Shown piece by piece: positions 26,164-35,060 of a stretch of 64,000 nucleotides of DNA (position 1 is its first letter; each line of letters begins with the position of its first letter). This DNA comes from Streptomyces humidus (GTDB lineage Bacteria; Actinomycetota; Actinomycetes; Streptomycetales; Streptomycetaceae): NCBI RefSeq assembly GCF_014649655.1, contig NZ_BMTL01000014.1, positions 62,001 through 126,000 of the forward strand, in the 5' to 3' direction. Below the pieces are notes generated by a model. The model ran no database searches and had not been told where the DNA came from. It saw nothing but the letters and a program-made list of their open reading frames with translations. The translations under genes were made by a program, and so were the position numbers.

Positions 26164-27114
26164 TCAGCGTCCGCGTGCGCCGAGTGACGCAAGATAGGCG
26201 TTGTACGCCTCCAGCTCCTGGTCCCCGTCGCGGTCGGCGGCCCGGTCCTTGCGCTTCGCCTGCCGCTGTTCGGAGCCGTACCACTGGAACAGCAGCGCTA
26301 TCAGCACCAGTACGGACGGGACCTCGCTGAACGCCCAGGCGATGCCGCCCGCCGCGTTCTGGTCGGCCAGCGCGTCGATGCCGAGGGAGGCGGGCGGGTT
26401 CTTGAACGTCTCCACCATCGGCTCCGAGGCCATCATCAGCGCGATGCCGAAGAACGCGTGGAACGGCATGCCCGCGAACAGCTCCAGCATCCGCATCAGG
26501 TAGCCCGGCCGGTTCGGCCCCGGGTCCACGCCGATGATCGGCCAGAAGAACACCACGCCGACCGCCAGGAAGTGCACCATCATCGCGAGGTGCCCCGTCC
26601 TGGAGCCCATCAGGAAGTCGAACAGCGGTGTGAAGTACAGCGCGTAGAGACTCGCGATGAACAGCGGGATGGTGAAGGCGGGGTGGGTGACGATCCGCAT
26701 GTACCGGCTGTGCAGGAGCATCAGCAGCAGCTCCCGGGGCCCCTTGCGGCCCCGGCCGGCGGCCGGCAGCGCGCGCAGCGCGAGCGTCATGGGCGCGCCG
26801 AGAAGGATCAGGATCGGCGACAGCATGCTGATCACCATGTGCTGCACCATGTGCACGCTGAACATGACCATGCCGTAGTCGTTCAGACCGGTGCACATCA
26901 CCAGCGCGACGGTCAGCACGCCGACCACGAACGACACCGTCCGCCCGGCCGACCACGAGTCGCCGCGTCGCCGCAGCCGCAGCACGCCCCATGCGTACAG
27001 GCCGAGTCCCACGACACAGGCGACGAGGAAGAACGGGTCCGCCGACCACTGAAGGCCGCGTCCCAGCGTGAACGGCGGCAGATCCATGGTCATGCCGTGC
27101 CCGCTGTGATCCAT
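26164..27114 (-). CDS. Cytochrome c oxidase assembly protein CtaG (caa3_CtaG family)
   Basis: 316 aa with about seven membrane helices. HMVQHMVISMLSPILILLGAP, THPAFTIPLFIASLYALYFTPLFD and the second His-containing stretch MMVHFLAVGVVFFWPIIGVDPGP are characteristic of the caa3-type CtaG family that assists copper-oxidase assembly. A His/Met-rich N-terminus (MDHSGHGMTMD) could bind copper. No oxidase structural genes are nearby, so it is a detached assembly or copper-handling factor. Confidence 0.9.
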   Translation of the reverse strand: MDHSGHGMTMDLPPFTLGRGLQWSADPFFLVACVVGLGLYAWGVLRLRRRGDSWSAGRTVSFVVGVLTVALVMCTGLNDYGMVMFSVHMVQHMVISMLSPILILLGAPMTLALRALPAAGRGRKGPRELLLMLLHSRYMRIVTHPAFTIPLFIASLYALYFTPLFDFLMGSRTGHLAMMVHFLAVGVVFFWPIIGVDPGPNRPGYLMRMLELFAGMPFHAFFGIALMMASEPMVETFKNPPASLGIDALADQNAAGGIAWAFSEVPSVLVLIALLFQWYGSEQRQAKRKDRAADRDGDQELEAYNAYLASLGARGR

Positions 27115-27171
27115 TGCGCCGGCTCCTGATTCGTGGGGGGTTGTACGTTTCCTGCCGCCCCAAGAGTAGAA

Positions 27172-27203
27172 CCGCCCCCGGCGATCTCTGTCACCGGGGG
27201 CGG
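27172..27203 (-). terminator. Terminator of pfkA
   Basis: CCGCCCCCGG / CCGGGGGCGG, 10-bp stem with a 12-nt loop, 17 bases beyond the pfkA stop. Confidence 0.7.
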
Positions 27204-27220
27204 CTGGAGTCGTGGCGCTC

Positions 27221-28246
27221 CTACAGGACGGTCTCGGCCTCCTCGTACCGCTCCGCCGGAACCGTCTTCAGCGTCTCGACGGCCTCCGACAGCGGCACCA
27301 TGACGATGTCCGTGCCGCGCAGGGCCGTCATCCGGCCGAACTCGCCCCGGTGCACGGCCTCCACCGCGTGCCAGCCGAACCGGGTGGCCAGCACCCGGTC
27401 GTAGGCGGTCGGCGTGCCGCCGCGCTGCACATGACCCAGGATGACCGGCCGGGCCTCCTTGCCGAGCCGGGACTCCAGCTCGATGGACAGCTGCCGGGCG
27501 ATGCCGGCGAACCGCTCGTGCCCGTAGACGTCCTTGCCGCCCTCGTCGAAGGCCATGCCGCCGGGAGCGGGCTTCGCGCCCTCCGCCGCCACGACGATCG
27601 CGAACCGCTTCCCCGCCTCGAACCGCTCGCCGACCCGGCGGGCCAGCTCCTCGATGTCGAAGGGCCGTTCCGGCACGACGATGGCGTGCGCGCCCGCCGC
27701 CATGCCGGAGTGCAGCGCTATCCAGCCGGTGTGGCGCCCCATGACCTCGACGACCAGAACCCGCTGGTGCGACTCGGCGGTCGTCTTCAGCCGGTCGAGG
27801 GCCTCGGTCGCGACGCCGACGGCCGTGTCGAAGCCGAAGGTGACGTCGGTGACGGCGATGTCGTTGTCGATGGTCTTGGGCACGCCCACGATGGGCAGCC
27901 CGCTGTCGGACATCAGCCGGGCTGCCTTGAGGGTCCCCTCACCGCCGATCGGGATGATCGCGTCGAGACCGAGCTCCTCGACGTGGCCCCGGGCGCGCTC
28001 CACACCGTCGCGCAGATGCGAGGGCTGGACCCGGGAGGAACCGAGGATCGTGCCGCCGCGGGCGAGGATGCCGCCCACCGCGTCGAGGTCGAGCTTGAGG
28101 TAGTCGCACTCCAGGAGGCCCTTCCAGCCGTCCCGGAAGCCGATGACCTCGTCGCCGTGGTCGGCGACGGCGCGGTGCACGACGGACCGGATGACGGCGT
28201 TCAGGCCGGGGCAGTCGCCGCCGGACGTGAGGACACCAATGCGCAT
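27221..28246 (-). CDS. pfkA: 6-phosphofructokinase PfkA
   Basis: Glycolytic enzyme phosphorylating fructose 6-phosphate. MRIGVLTSGGDCPGLNAVIR, GGTILGSSR, IPIGGEGTLKAA, VGVPKTIDNDI, VEVMGRHTGWIAL and LGHVQRGGTPTAYDR are all standard. The Gly in GGEGT suggests ATP rather than pyrophosphate use, while the Lys in VPKTIDND is the feature shared with PPi-type and group III enzymes, as in other actinomycete PFKs. The ATG at 28246 was preferred over one four codons upstream. 341 aa. A TAGGGT -10 candidate lies at 28313-28318 on the minus strand. Confidence 0.96.
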   Translation of the reverse strand: MRIGVLTSGGDCPGLNAVIRSVVHRAVADHGDEVIGFRDGWKGLLECDYLKLDLDAVGGILARGGTILGSSRVQPSHLRDGVERARGHVEELGLDAIIPIGGEGTLKAARLMSDSGLPIVGVPKTIDNDIAVTDVTFGFDTAVGVATEALDRLKTTAESHQRVLVVEVMGRHTGWIALHSGMAAGAHAIVVPERPFDIEELARRVGERFEAGKRFAIVVAAEGAKPAPGGMAFDEGGKDVYGHERFAGIARQLSIELESRLGKEARPVILGHVQRGGTPTAYDRVLATRFGWHAVEAVHRGEFGRMTALRGTDIVMVPLSEAVETLKTVPAERYEEAETVL

Positions 28247-28436
28247 AGCCCGAAACAACCTTCTTCACGAGGGCCGGTCCGGACCACGCTGTCCGGCTCG
28301 AATCCCCGCCACCCTAGCGGCAGGAGGGGGCGGGGCCGAAGCACGCGTCCGCCTGCTGGACGTGCCTGCTCACCTGTGCGGGCGTAGCGCCAGACGGGCT
28401 GCTGACGGCACCCTGAAGATCAGGTGAACGTACAGG

Positions 28437-29165
28437 TCACGCAGGCTGCTGAGCGGAGGCGATGCGCTCGTTGCGGAGCGCCTCGTACCAGTGGTCGTCG
28501 ATCGGCGGCAGCGCGTTGACGTCGAGCGCCAGCTTCAGCAGCAGGTCGGCGATCAGCGGGTTGCGCGCCAGCACCGGGCCGTGCATGTACGTGCCGAACA
28601 CGGTGTCGCTGTAGGCGCCCTCGGTGCCGTCGCCGGTGCCGTTGCCCCTGCCGAGGGTGACGCGGGCGAGCGGGCGGGCGGTCGGACCGAGGTGGGTGAT
28701 GCCCTGGTGGTTCTCGAACCCGGTCAGCGGGGGCAGGCCGAGCCGCGGGTCGATGTCCCCGAGGACGTCGCCGACGCAGCGCTCGCCCTCGCCGCGCGTC
28801 GTCGTCACGTCCAGCAGGCCGAGGCCGGGCTCGCGCTGGCCGAGGTCGTTGACGAACTCGTGGCCCAGGATCTGGTAGCCGGCGCAGACCGCGAAGACGA
28901 TCGCGCCGTTGTTCACCGCCTGGTACAGGTGGCCGTCCCGGCGCAGCCGCTCCGCCGCGAGCCGCTGCGGCCGGTCCTCGCCGCCGCCGATGAGGTAGAT
29001 GTCGCCGGAGGTCGGGATCGGCTGGTCGCTGCGCACGTCGAGCCGGGCCACGTCCAGCCCGCGCTGCCGGGCGCGCCGCTCGACGACGAGGGCGTTGCCC
29101 TGGTCGCCGTAGGTGCTCAGCAGGTCCGGGTAGATCCACACCAGCCGCAGTTGGTTGTCGCTCAT
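28437..29165 (-). CDS. gatD: Lipid II isoglutaminyl synthase, glutaminase subunit GatD
   Basis: Class I glutamine amidotransferase that feeds ammonia to MurT for amidation of the D-Glu of lipid II. Start MSDNQLRLVWIYPDLLSTYGDQGN is typical; catalytic Cys in VFAVCAGYQILGHEF and His in FGTYMHGPVLARNP. 242 aa. Lies 17 bp after the MurT gene on the same strand; the two proteins form a complex at the cytoplasmic membrane face. Confidence 0.94.
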   Translation of the reverse strand: MSDNQLRLVWIYPDLLSTYGDQGNALVVERRARQRGLDVARLDVRSDQPIPTSGDIYLIGGGEDRPQRLAAERLRRDGHLYQAVNNGAIVFAVCAGYQILGHEFVNDLGQREPGLGLLDVTTTRGEGERCVGDVLGDIDPRLGLPPLTGFENHQGITHLGPTARPLARVTLGRGNGTGDGTEGAYSDTVFGTYMHGPVLARNPLIADLLLKLALDVNALPPIDDHWYEALRNERIASAQQPA

Positions 29166-29182
29166 GGGAACGTCCTTCGGGG

Positions 29183-30421
29183 TCAGTTGCCGACGCGGCG
29201 GCGGAGGTCCTGGAACGCGGTGTAGTTCGCGATGACCTCGATCCGGCCCGGCGGCGCCTGCTGCACGGCCTGGTCGAGGTTCTCGCACACCTGGAAGTGC
29301 TGGTTGGCGACCTCCAGGCGCACCGCCAGGTCCAGCTTGCGGTCGCCGACGACGAAGATCGGGTGACCGGTCAGCCGGGTGTAGTCGACGTCCCACAGCC
29401 AGGAGGTGTCGGTGCCGTCGGCGCCGCGCGCGTTCACCGAGAGGATCACCGGCGTGGGCGGCGGATCGATCAGGCTGAACGTCTCGAGCCAGCCCGCGGG
29501 GTTCTTCGCGAGCAGCAGGCGCAGGTCGCGGCCCTGGAACTGGACGACGTCGTAGCGCCCGGCGACGGCCTGCACCGCGTACATCCGCTCCAGCGCCACC
29601 TGCGGCGGCACCCCGAAGACGGCGGCCACGGCGGCGGAGGAGGCGGCGTTGGCCTTGTTGGCGCGGCCCGGCAGCTGCAGGTGGATGGGCCAGGCGGACC
29701 CGTGCGGGTCCAGGACGTGGTCGCCGCTGAGCGCCCAGCTGGGCGTGGGGCGCCGGAACCCGCACTCGCCGCAGAACCAGTCGTCCCCGGGCCGCTGCAT
29801 GACGCCGCCGCAGGACGGGCACGACCAGGCGTCGTCCTTCCACATCTGCCCGGCGGCGACCCAGACGACGTTGGGGGAGGAGGAGGCCGCCCACACCACC
29901 AGCGGGTCGTCGGCGTTGGCGACGACGACCGCCTTGGAACCGGCGAGGCCCTCACGCCAGTTCTCCGCGAGCATGCGGGTCTCGGCGGCGCGGTCCAGCT
30001 GGTCGCGGGAGAGGTTGAGCAGCGCGATGCACTTGGGGGCGGTGTCCCGGGCCACGCCCGCGAGGTACTTCTCGTCGACCTCGATCACGCCGTAGCGGGC
30101 CTCGGAGCCGCCCGCGAGAGCGGAGGTGATGCCGGCCGGCATGTTGGCGCCCAGCGCGTTGGACACGACCGGCCCGGCGGCCCGCAGCGCCTCGGCGATC
30201 AACCGGGTCGTGGTGGTCTTGCCGTTGGTCGCCGAGACGAGGATCACGTCCAGGTTCTGGGCGAGCCGGGCGAGGAGGTCGGGGTCGAGCTTGAGCGCCA
30301 CCCGGCCGCCGATCACCGAACCGCTGCCGCGCCCCGCCGCGCGCGACGCCGCCGCGACCGCCTTGCCGGCGGTCACGGCGATCTTGGCCCGCGGCGTGAG
30401 CGGGTCCGAGTTGCCTGCCAT
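29183..30421 (-). CDS. murT: Lipid II isoglutaminyl synthase, Mur ligase-like subunit MurT
   Basis: 412 aa. ATP-binding loop VSATNGKTTTTRLIAEAL, Mur-ligase middle domain, a four-cysteine zinc ribbon inserted in it (CPSCGG ... CGECGF, residues about 218-240) and the C-terminal DUF1727 domain (DGTDTSWLWDVDYTRL, RIEVIANYTAFQDLR). With GatD it converts the D-isoglutamate of lipid II to D-isoglutamine, a step needed for normal cross-linking in actinobacteria. Confidence 0.95.
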   Translation of the reverse strand: MAGNSDPLTPRAKIAVTAGKAVAAASRAAGRGSGSVIGGRVALKLDPDLLARLAQNLDVILVSATNGKTTTTRLIAEALRAAGPVVSNALGANMPAGITSALAGGSEARYGVIEVDEKYLAGVARDTAPKCIALLNLSRDQLDRAAETRMLAENWREGLAGSKAVVVANADDPLVVWAASSSPNVVWVAAGQMWKDDAWSCPSCGGVMQRPGDDWFCGECGFRRPTPSWALSGDHVLDPHGSAWPIHLQLPGRANKANAASSAAVAAVFGVPPQVALERMYAVQAVAGRYDVVQFQGRDLRLLLAKNPAGWLETFSLIDPPPTPVILSVNARGADGTDTSWLWDVDYTRLTGHPIFVVGDRKLDLAVRLEVANQHFQVCENLDQAVQQAPPGRIEVIANYTAFQDLRRRVGN

Positions 30422-30578
30422 CAGTTCTCGATCCTCCTTGCGTACGCGCCGCGCCTCTGCCGTACGGCAACGTGGTAGGCGGTCAGCCTATCGAGATCCC
30501 CTCGCACTCCCGAATCCCGGGACCGCCTCCCGTCCGTGGACGGCATGCGCGTGTCAGGAAGGACCGTACCCTTGCCGG

Positions 30579-31118
30579 ATGCGACACCGTTCCATCCCGG
30601 GCGCCCACGGGCGCGTCCGGCCCCTCACCCTGCTCGGCGACCCCGTGCTGCACGCCCGTTGCGAGGACGTCACCGGCTTCGGCCCCGAACTCGCCCGTCT
30701 CGTCGAGGACATGTTCGCCACGATGTACGCGGCCGGGGGGGTCGGCCTGGCGGCCAACCAGGTCGGCGAGTCCCTGCGGGTGTTCGTCTACGACTGCCCG
30801 GACGACGACGACGTCCGCCACCTGGGCCATGTGGTGAACCCGAGACTGGTCGGCACGGACGGCGTCGTGCTGCGCGGCCCGGAGGGGTGTCTGTCCCTGC
30901 CGGGCCTGGAGGCGGGGACGGAGCGTTACGACGAGGCGGTGGTCGAGGGCTTCACGGCCGCGGGGGAACCGGTCACCGTGCGCGGCACCGGGTTCTTCGC
31001 CCGGTGCCTGCAGCACGAGGCCGACCATCTGGACGGCCGGGTGTACGCGGACCGGGTGACGGGCCTGCGCGGGCGCAGGCTGTCCCGTCAGGTGCGCAGG
31101 GCCGCGTGGAGCGGCTGA
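30579..31118 (+). CDS. def: Peptide deformylase
   Basis: Metalloenzyme removing the N-formyl group from new proteins. The three signature motifs are intact: GVGLAANQVG, EGCLSLPG (metal Cys) and QHEADHLDG (HExxH-type). 179 aa. The ATG at 30579 lacks a ribosome-binding site; TACCCT ends six bases upstream, so the mRNA is probably leaderless. Streptomyces usually has several def genes, so this may not be the only copy. Confidence 0.95.
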   Translation: MRHRSIPGAHGRVRPLTLLGDPVLHARCEDVTGFGPELARLVEDMFATMYAAGGVGLAANQVGESLRVFVYDCPDDDDVRHLGHVVNPRLVGTDGVVLRGPEGCLSLPGLEAGTERYDEAVVEGFTAAGEPVTVRGTGFFARCLQHEADHLDGRVYADRVTGLRGRRLSRQVRRAAWSG

Positions 31119-31152
31119 GCGCGGGCGCCCCGCGGCACGGGGCCCCGGCGCC

Positions 31153-31794
31153 TCAGAAGCCGGGACCGCCGACCTTGTCGCCGGCCGCCGCGAGGCGGCC
31201 CCACAGCAGGTCGGCCAGACTGCGCACCAGCTCCGCCCGGGAACAGGGCCGTTCGCCCAGCCACCAGTCGCCCGCCGCGTGCATCATCCCGACGATCCCG
31301 TGCCCCCAGACCCGCGCGAGCTGCCGGCCGCCGGGCCCGAGGTCCAGACGGTCCCCGATGACCTGGGCGAGTTCCTCGCCCATCCGGCGCAGCAGAGGAG
31401 CGGAGTGTTTGCCGACGTCGAACCCGTGCTCGCCGGCCGATCCGTCGGACGGGTGCATCAGGAACCGGTACACCTGCGGCCGGGCCTCGATGGCGGCCAG
31501 ATAGGTGTCGAGGGTCGCCTCGACCCGCTCCCGCCGCTCCGCCGGAGCGTCCAGCGCGGCGCGCAGCGAGTCGAGCAGCGCGTCGGTGTGCCGCTTGGCG
31601 AGGGCGGCGTACAGGCCTCCCTTGTCGCCGAAGTGGCGGTAGAGGATGGGTTTGGTGATGCCGGCCTCGGCCGCGATGGCGTTCATCGAGGCCTGTGGGC
31701 CGTCGCGCAGCACCACCCGGTCGGCGGCCTCCAGCAGTTCGCGCCGTCGGCGGTCGGCGGACCGCTGTTGCCCGGTCCGCTGCGTGGTGTCCAT
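31153..31794 (-). CDS. TetR-family transcriptional regulator
   Basis: 213 aa. N-terminal TetR helix-turn-helix (RRRELLEAADRVVLRDGP, MNAIAAEAGITKPILYRHFGDKGGLYAAL), then a variable helical ligand domain with YLAAIEARPQVYRFLMHPSDG. Divergent from an acyl-CoA dehydrogenase gene, with inverted repeats in the spacer, so it likely represses that gene and itself in response to an acyl-CoA. Confidence 0.93.
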   Translation of the reverse strand: MDTTQRTGQQRSADRRRRELLEAADRVVLRDGPQASMNAIAAEAGITKPILYRHFGDKGGLYAALAKRHTDALLDSLRAALDAPAERRERVEATLDTYLAAIEARPQVYRFLMHPSDGSAGEHGFDVGKHSAPLLRRMGEELAQVIGDRLDLGPGGRQLARVWGHGIVGMMHAAGDWWLGERPCSRAELVRSLADLLWGRLAAAGDKVGGPGF

Positions 31795-31910
31795 GTGCTC
31801 TCCCCACCCGTGCTTGTTCGGTGACGCCTGCGCAAACTAACACCTGACAGCAGCCTGACATCGAACGGGCCGAAGGGCTCCGGCCCCGTCACCAGGAGTT
31901 GACTTTTCCT

Positions 31911-31948
31911 ACCGACCGGTAACAGACTCTCGAGTTACCGCTAGTAAC
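31911..31948. promoter_or_regulatory. TetR-type operator and promoter before the acyl-CoA dehydrogenase
   Basis: GTTAC-CGCTA-GTAAC (31934-31948) is a perfect inverted repeat. Just upstream ACCGACCGGTAAC (31911-31923) repeats the GGTAAC half-site. TTGACT at 31899-31904 is a good -35. The half-site resembles those of TetR regulators of fatty-acid genes in actinobacteria. Confidence 0.55.
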
Positions 31949-31972
31949 ACACGTTCCGCCGCTGGAGGGGAC

Positions 31973-33199
31973 ATGGCCGAGTTCACCATGGAGCTCAACG
32001 ACGAACAGAAGGAGGTCCGGGACTGGCTGCACGGCTTCGCCGCCGACGTCATCCGCCCCGCGGCCGCCGAATGGGACGAGCGTGAGGAGACTCCCTGGCC
32101 GGTCATCCAGGAGGCCGCGAAGGTCGGCATCTACTCCCTCGACTTCTATGCACAGCAGTACTTCGACCCCACCGGCCTCGGCATCCCGATGGCGATGGAG
32201 GAACTGTTCTGGGGCGACGCGGGCATCGCCCTGTCGATCGTGGGCACGGGCCTCGCCGCCGTAGGCGTCCTGGCCAACGGGACCGAGGAGCAGATCGGCA
32301 CCTGGATCCCCCAGATGTACGGCGACGCGAGCGACGTCAAGGTCGCCGCCTTCTGCTCCTCCGAGCCCGACGCCGGCTCGGACGTGGCCTCCCTGCGCAC
32401 CCGTGCCGTGTACGACGAGGCCAAGGACGAGTGGGTGCTCAACGGCACCAAGACCTGGGCGACCAACGGCGGCATCGCCAACGTCCACGTCGTCGTCGCG
32501 GCGGTGGACACCGAGCTGGGCTCCAAGGGACACGCCTCCTTCATCGTCCCGCCGGGCACACCGGGCCTGGCCCAGGGCCAGAAGTTCAAGAAGCACGGCA
32601 TCCGCGCCTCGCACACCGCCGAGGTCGTCCTCGACGGTGTGCGCGTCCCCGGGTCCTGCCTCCTCGGCGGCAAGGAGAAGCTGGACGAGCGACTGGCGCG
32701 GGCGCGCGAACGGGCGAAGTCGGGCGGCGAGCGCTTGAAGAACGCGGCGATGGCCACGTTCGAGGCCTCACGCCCCGCCGTGGGCGCGATGGCCGTCGGC
32801 ACGGCCCGCGCCGCCTACGAGGTGGCCCTCGACTACGCGAAGACCCGTCAGCAGTTCGGCCGCCCGATCATCGACAACCAGGGCGTCGCCTTCCAGCTCG
32901 CGGACATGCGCACGCAGATCGACGCCGCGCGGCTGCTGGTCTGGCGCGCCTCCTGGATGGCGGTCAACGGGAAGCCCTTCACGGCGGCCGAGGGCTCGAT
33001 GTCGAAGCTGTACGCCAGCGAGACCGCGAAGAAGGTCACCGCGCAGGCGATCCAGATCCTCGGCGGCAACGGCTACACCCGCGAGTACCCGGTGGAGCGC
33101 ATGCACCGCGACGCCGCGATCTACACCATCTTCGAGGGTACGAGCGAGATCCAGCGCCTGGTGATCGCCAGGACGCTCTCGGGGATGCCCATCCGGTAG
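31973..33199 (+). CDS. Acyl-CoA dehydrogenase
   Basis: FAD enzyme for the first beta-oxidation step. 408 aa with the usual three domains: N-terminal helical, middle beta (AFCSSEPDAGSDVASLRTRA, GTKTWATNGG), C-terminal helical (TRQQFGRPIIDNQGVAFQLADM, ILGGNGYTREYPVER). The catalytic Glu lies in AIYTIFEGTSEIQR. An insert of about 25 charged residues (KEKLDERLARARERAKSGGE) separates the beta and C-terminal domains. Electrons would go to ETF. Confidence 0.95.
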   Translation: MAEFTMELNDEQKEVRDWLHGFAADVIRPAAAEWDEREETPWPVIQEAAKVGIYSLDFYAQQYFDPTGLGIPMAMEELFWGDAGIALSIVGTGLAAVGVLANGTEEQIGTWIPQMYGDASDVKVAAFCSSEPDAGSDVASLRTRAVYDEAKDEWVLNGTKTWATNGGIANVHVVVAAVDTELGSKGHASFIVPPGTPGLAQGQKFKKHGIRASHTAEVVLDGVRVPGSCLLGGKEKLDERLARARERAKSGGERLKNAAMATFEASRPAVGAMAVGTARAAYEVALDYAKTRQQFGRPIIDNQGVAFQLADMRTQIDAARLLVWRASWMAVNGKPFTAAEGSMSKLYASETAKKVTAQAIQILGGNGYTREYPVERMHRDAAIYTIFEGTSEIQRLVIARTLSGMPIR

Positions 33200-33227
33200 G
33201 CACGGCGGCCGCGGATGCGCGGGGGCC

Positions 33228-33300
33228 GGTCGCGCGGTCCCCACCCGCCTTCGGACAGGTGCGGCCGACGTATCCCGGCGGGGCGGGGAACCGCGCGACC
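33228..33300. terminator. Long-armed hairpin, acyl-CoA dehydrogenase / small gene
   Basis: GGTCGCGCGGTCCCC pairs with GGGGAACCGCGCGACC (one bulge) across a 42-nt loop, between convergent genes. GCGCGGTTCCCCGCGC-type elements are a common Streptomyces intergenic terminator. Confidence 0.6.
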
Positions 33301-33337
33301 CGCCACGGACCGCCCGCACCGGCGAAGGCCCCGACCT

Positions 33338-33574
33338 TTACGGCGTCCCGCCGCTGCTGTGCGCGATGCACGCCACGTCGATGCGGTCGGCCAGCTTGGC
33401 CAGTTCGATGGTCAGGGCGGCCACCGTGTCCTCGTCCAGCCCGTCCGCGCCGGCCTCGACGAGGTGCAGCCACCGCCCTCCCAGCGTGCGGAGCAGCTTG
33501 CTCACGTCGGCCGCGGCCACCTGCAAGGTCCCGCGGTCATCGACGATCAGAGGCAGAGTCACTTCGCGGTTCAC
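33338..33574 (-). CDS. Small conserved-type protein of unknown function (DUF6213-like)
   Basis: 78 aa. Begins MNREVTLPLIVDDRGTLQVAAADVSKLLRTLGG and ends with AHSSGGTP; acidic, no membrane segment. It resembles a small Streptomyces family seen as a stand-alone gene; the DUF number is a tentative recollection. The GTG at 33574 has no ribosome-binding site and TACGAT ends six bases upstream, so it is probably leaderless. It is 25 bp upstream of the aldehyde dehydrogenase stop (33599), but its own transcript starts in between. Confidence 0.7.
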   Translation of the reverse strand: MNREVTLPLIVDDRGTLQVAAADVSKLLRTLGGRWLHLVEAGADGLDEDTVAALTIELAKLADRIDVACIAHSSGGTP

Positions 33575-33598
33575 ACCGGGATCGTAGCCGCGCGGTGC

Positions 33599-34984
33599 TC
33601 ACGCACCGTGCCAAACCGTGGTGATGTTGCAGAACTCCCGGATTCCGTGCCCCGACAGCTCACGGCCGTACCCGGACCGCTTCACCCCGCCGAACGGGAA
33701 GCCCGGATGGGACGCCGTCATCCCGTTGACGAACACCGCGCCGGCCTCCAGATCCCGGACGAACCTGTCGACCTCGGCCTCGTCGCGCGTCCACACGTTG
33801 GAACTCAGGCCGAACGGCGAGTCGTTGGCGATGAGGACCGCCTCGTCCAGGCCGTCCGCCCGGTACAGGGTCGCGACCGGCCCGAACGCCTCCTCCCGGT
33901 GGATGCGCATCTCGCGCGTGACGCCGGCCAGGACGGTCGGCGGGTAGTACCAGCCGGGCCCGTCCGGGCGCTCGCCCCCGCACAGCACGGCGGCCCCGCT
34001 GCGCCGGGCGTCGTCCACCAGCTCCTCCAGGTCCGACCGCCCCTGTTCGCTCGCCAGCGGCCCGACCTCCGTGTCCTCCTCCATCGGGTCGCCGACCTTC
34101 AGGGCCGCCATGCCCGCCACGAACCGCTCGGCGAACGCGTCGTACACGTCCGTGTGGACGATGAACCGCTTGGCCGCGATGCACGACTGCCCGTTGTTCT
34201 GCACCCGCGCGGTCACCGCGACCTGCGCGGCCCGGTCGACGTCCGCCGAGGGCATGACCACGTACGGGTCGCTGCCGCCCAGCTCCAGCACCGTCTTCTT
34301 GATCATCTCGCCGGCCGTGGAGGCGACCGCCCGCCCGGCCGGCTCGCTGCCGGTCAGGGTCGCCGCCTTCACCCGCTCGTCGCGCAGGACGTCGTCGACC
34401 GCGCCGGAGCCGACCAGCAGGGTCTGGAAACAGCCCTCGGCGAAGCCCGCCCGGTGGAACAGGTCCTCCAGGTACAGGGCGGTCTGCGGCACGTTCGAGG
34501 CGTGCTTGAGCAGACCCACGTTGCCCGCCATCAGGGCCGGCGCGGCGAACCGGACCACCTGCCACAGCGGGAAGTTCCACGGCATCACCGCGAGCACCGG
34601 CCCCAGCGGCCGGTAGCGGACCAGGGCCCGCGAGCCGCCGGAGTCCTTCACGTCGGCGGCGGCCGGCTCCTCGTCGGCGAGCAGCTCCTGCGCGTGCTCG
34701 GCGTACCAGCGCATCGCCCTGGCGCACTTCGCGGCCTCCGCGCGCGCCTGCTTCACCGGCTTGCCCATCTCGGTGGTCATGATCCGGCCGACGTCGTCCT
34801 GGTCCTCGTCGAGCAGGTCGGCGGCCCGGTTCAGCAGCCGGGCGCGGTCGGTGAACGACGTCGTCCGGTACGTGCGGAACGTGGCCTGCGCGAGCTGCAG
34901 CCGGCGTTCCAGCTCCTGCTCGTCCATGGCCTCGTACGTCCTGAGCGTCTCGCCGTTCGCCGGGTTCACCGTCGCGATGGGCAT
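33599..34984 (-). CDS. Succinate-semialdehyde-type NAD(P) aldehyde dehydrogenase
   Basis: 461 aa. VMPWNFPLWQVVRFAAPALMAGN, catalytic Glu in TVLELGGSDPYVV, catalytic Cys in NNGQSCIAAKRFIV and EEAFGPVATLYRADGLDEA are typical of the GabD/SSADH group (the QSCIAAKRF form is that of NADP-dependent succinic semialdehyde dehydrogenases). It would oxidise succinic semialdehyde to succinate in 4-aminobutyrate breakdown. No transaminase is adjacent, so the exact aldehyde is inferred from family. Confidence 0.9.
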   Translation of the reverse strand: MPIATVNPANGETLRTYEAMDEQELERRLQLAQATFRTYRTTSFTDRARLLNRAADLLDEDQDDVGRIMTTEMGKPVKQARAEAAKCARAMRWYAEHAQELLADEEPAAADVKDSGGSRALVRYRPLGPVLAVMPWNFPLWQVVRFAAPALMAGNVGLLKHASNVPQTALYLEDLFHRAGFAEGCFQTLLVGSGAVDDVLRDERVKAATLTGSEPAGRAVASTAGEMIKKTVLELGGSDPYVVMPSADVDRAAQVAVTARVQNNGQSCIAAKRFIVHTDVYDAFAERFVAGMAALKVGDPMEEDTEVGPLASEQGRSDLEELVDDARRSGAAVLCGGERPDGPGWYYPPTVLAGVTREMRIHREEAFGPVATLYRADGLDEAVLIANDSPFGLSSNVWTRDEAEVDRFVRDLEAGAVFVNGMTASHPGFPFGGVKRSGYGRELSGHGIREFCNITTVWHGA

Positions 34985-35060
34985 GACCGACCTCCTGAAG
35001 AGCTGGCTGTGCTTCGACCTTCCCGCGCCGGGCCCGGGGCCGCAACGCGTACGCGTCCGC

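Noticed and set aside
28290..28312. GGCTCGAATCC resembling a tRNA T-loop upstream of pfkA
   Set aside because: No acceptor, D or anticodon stem could be formed around it; it lies in the pfkA promoter region.
31119..31152. GGCGCC-rich stretch between def and TetR genes as a terminator
   Set aside because: Pairing is interrupted and no arm longer than about six bases is clean; not strong enough to call.
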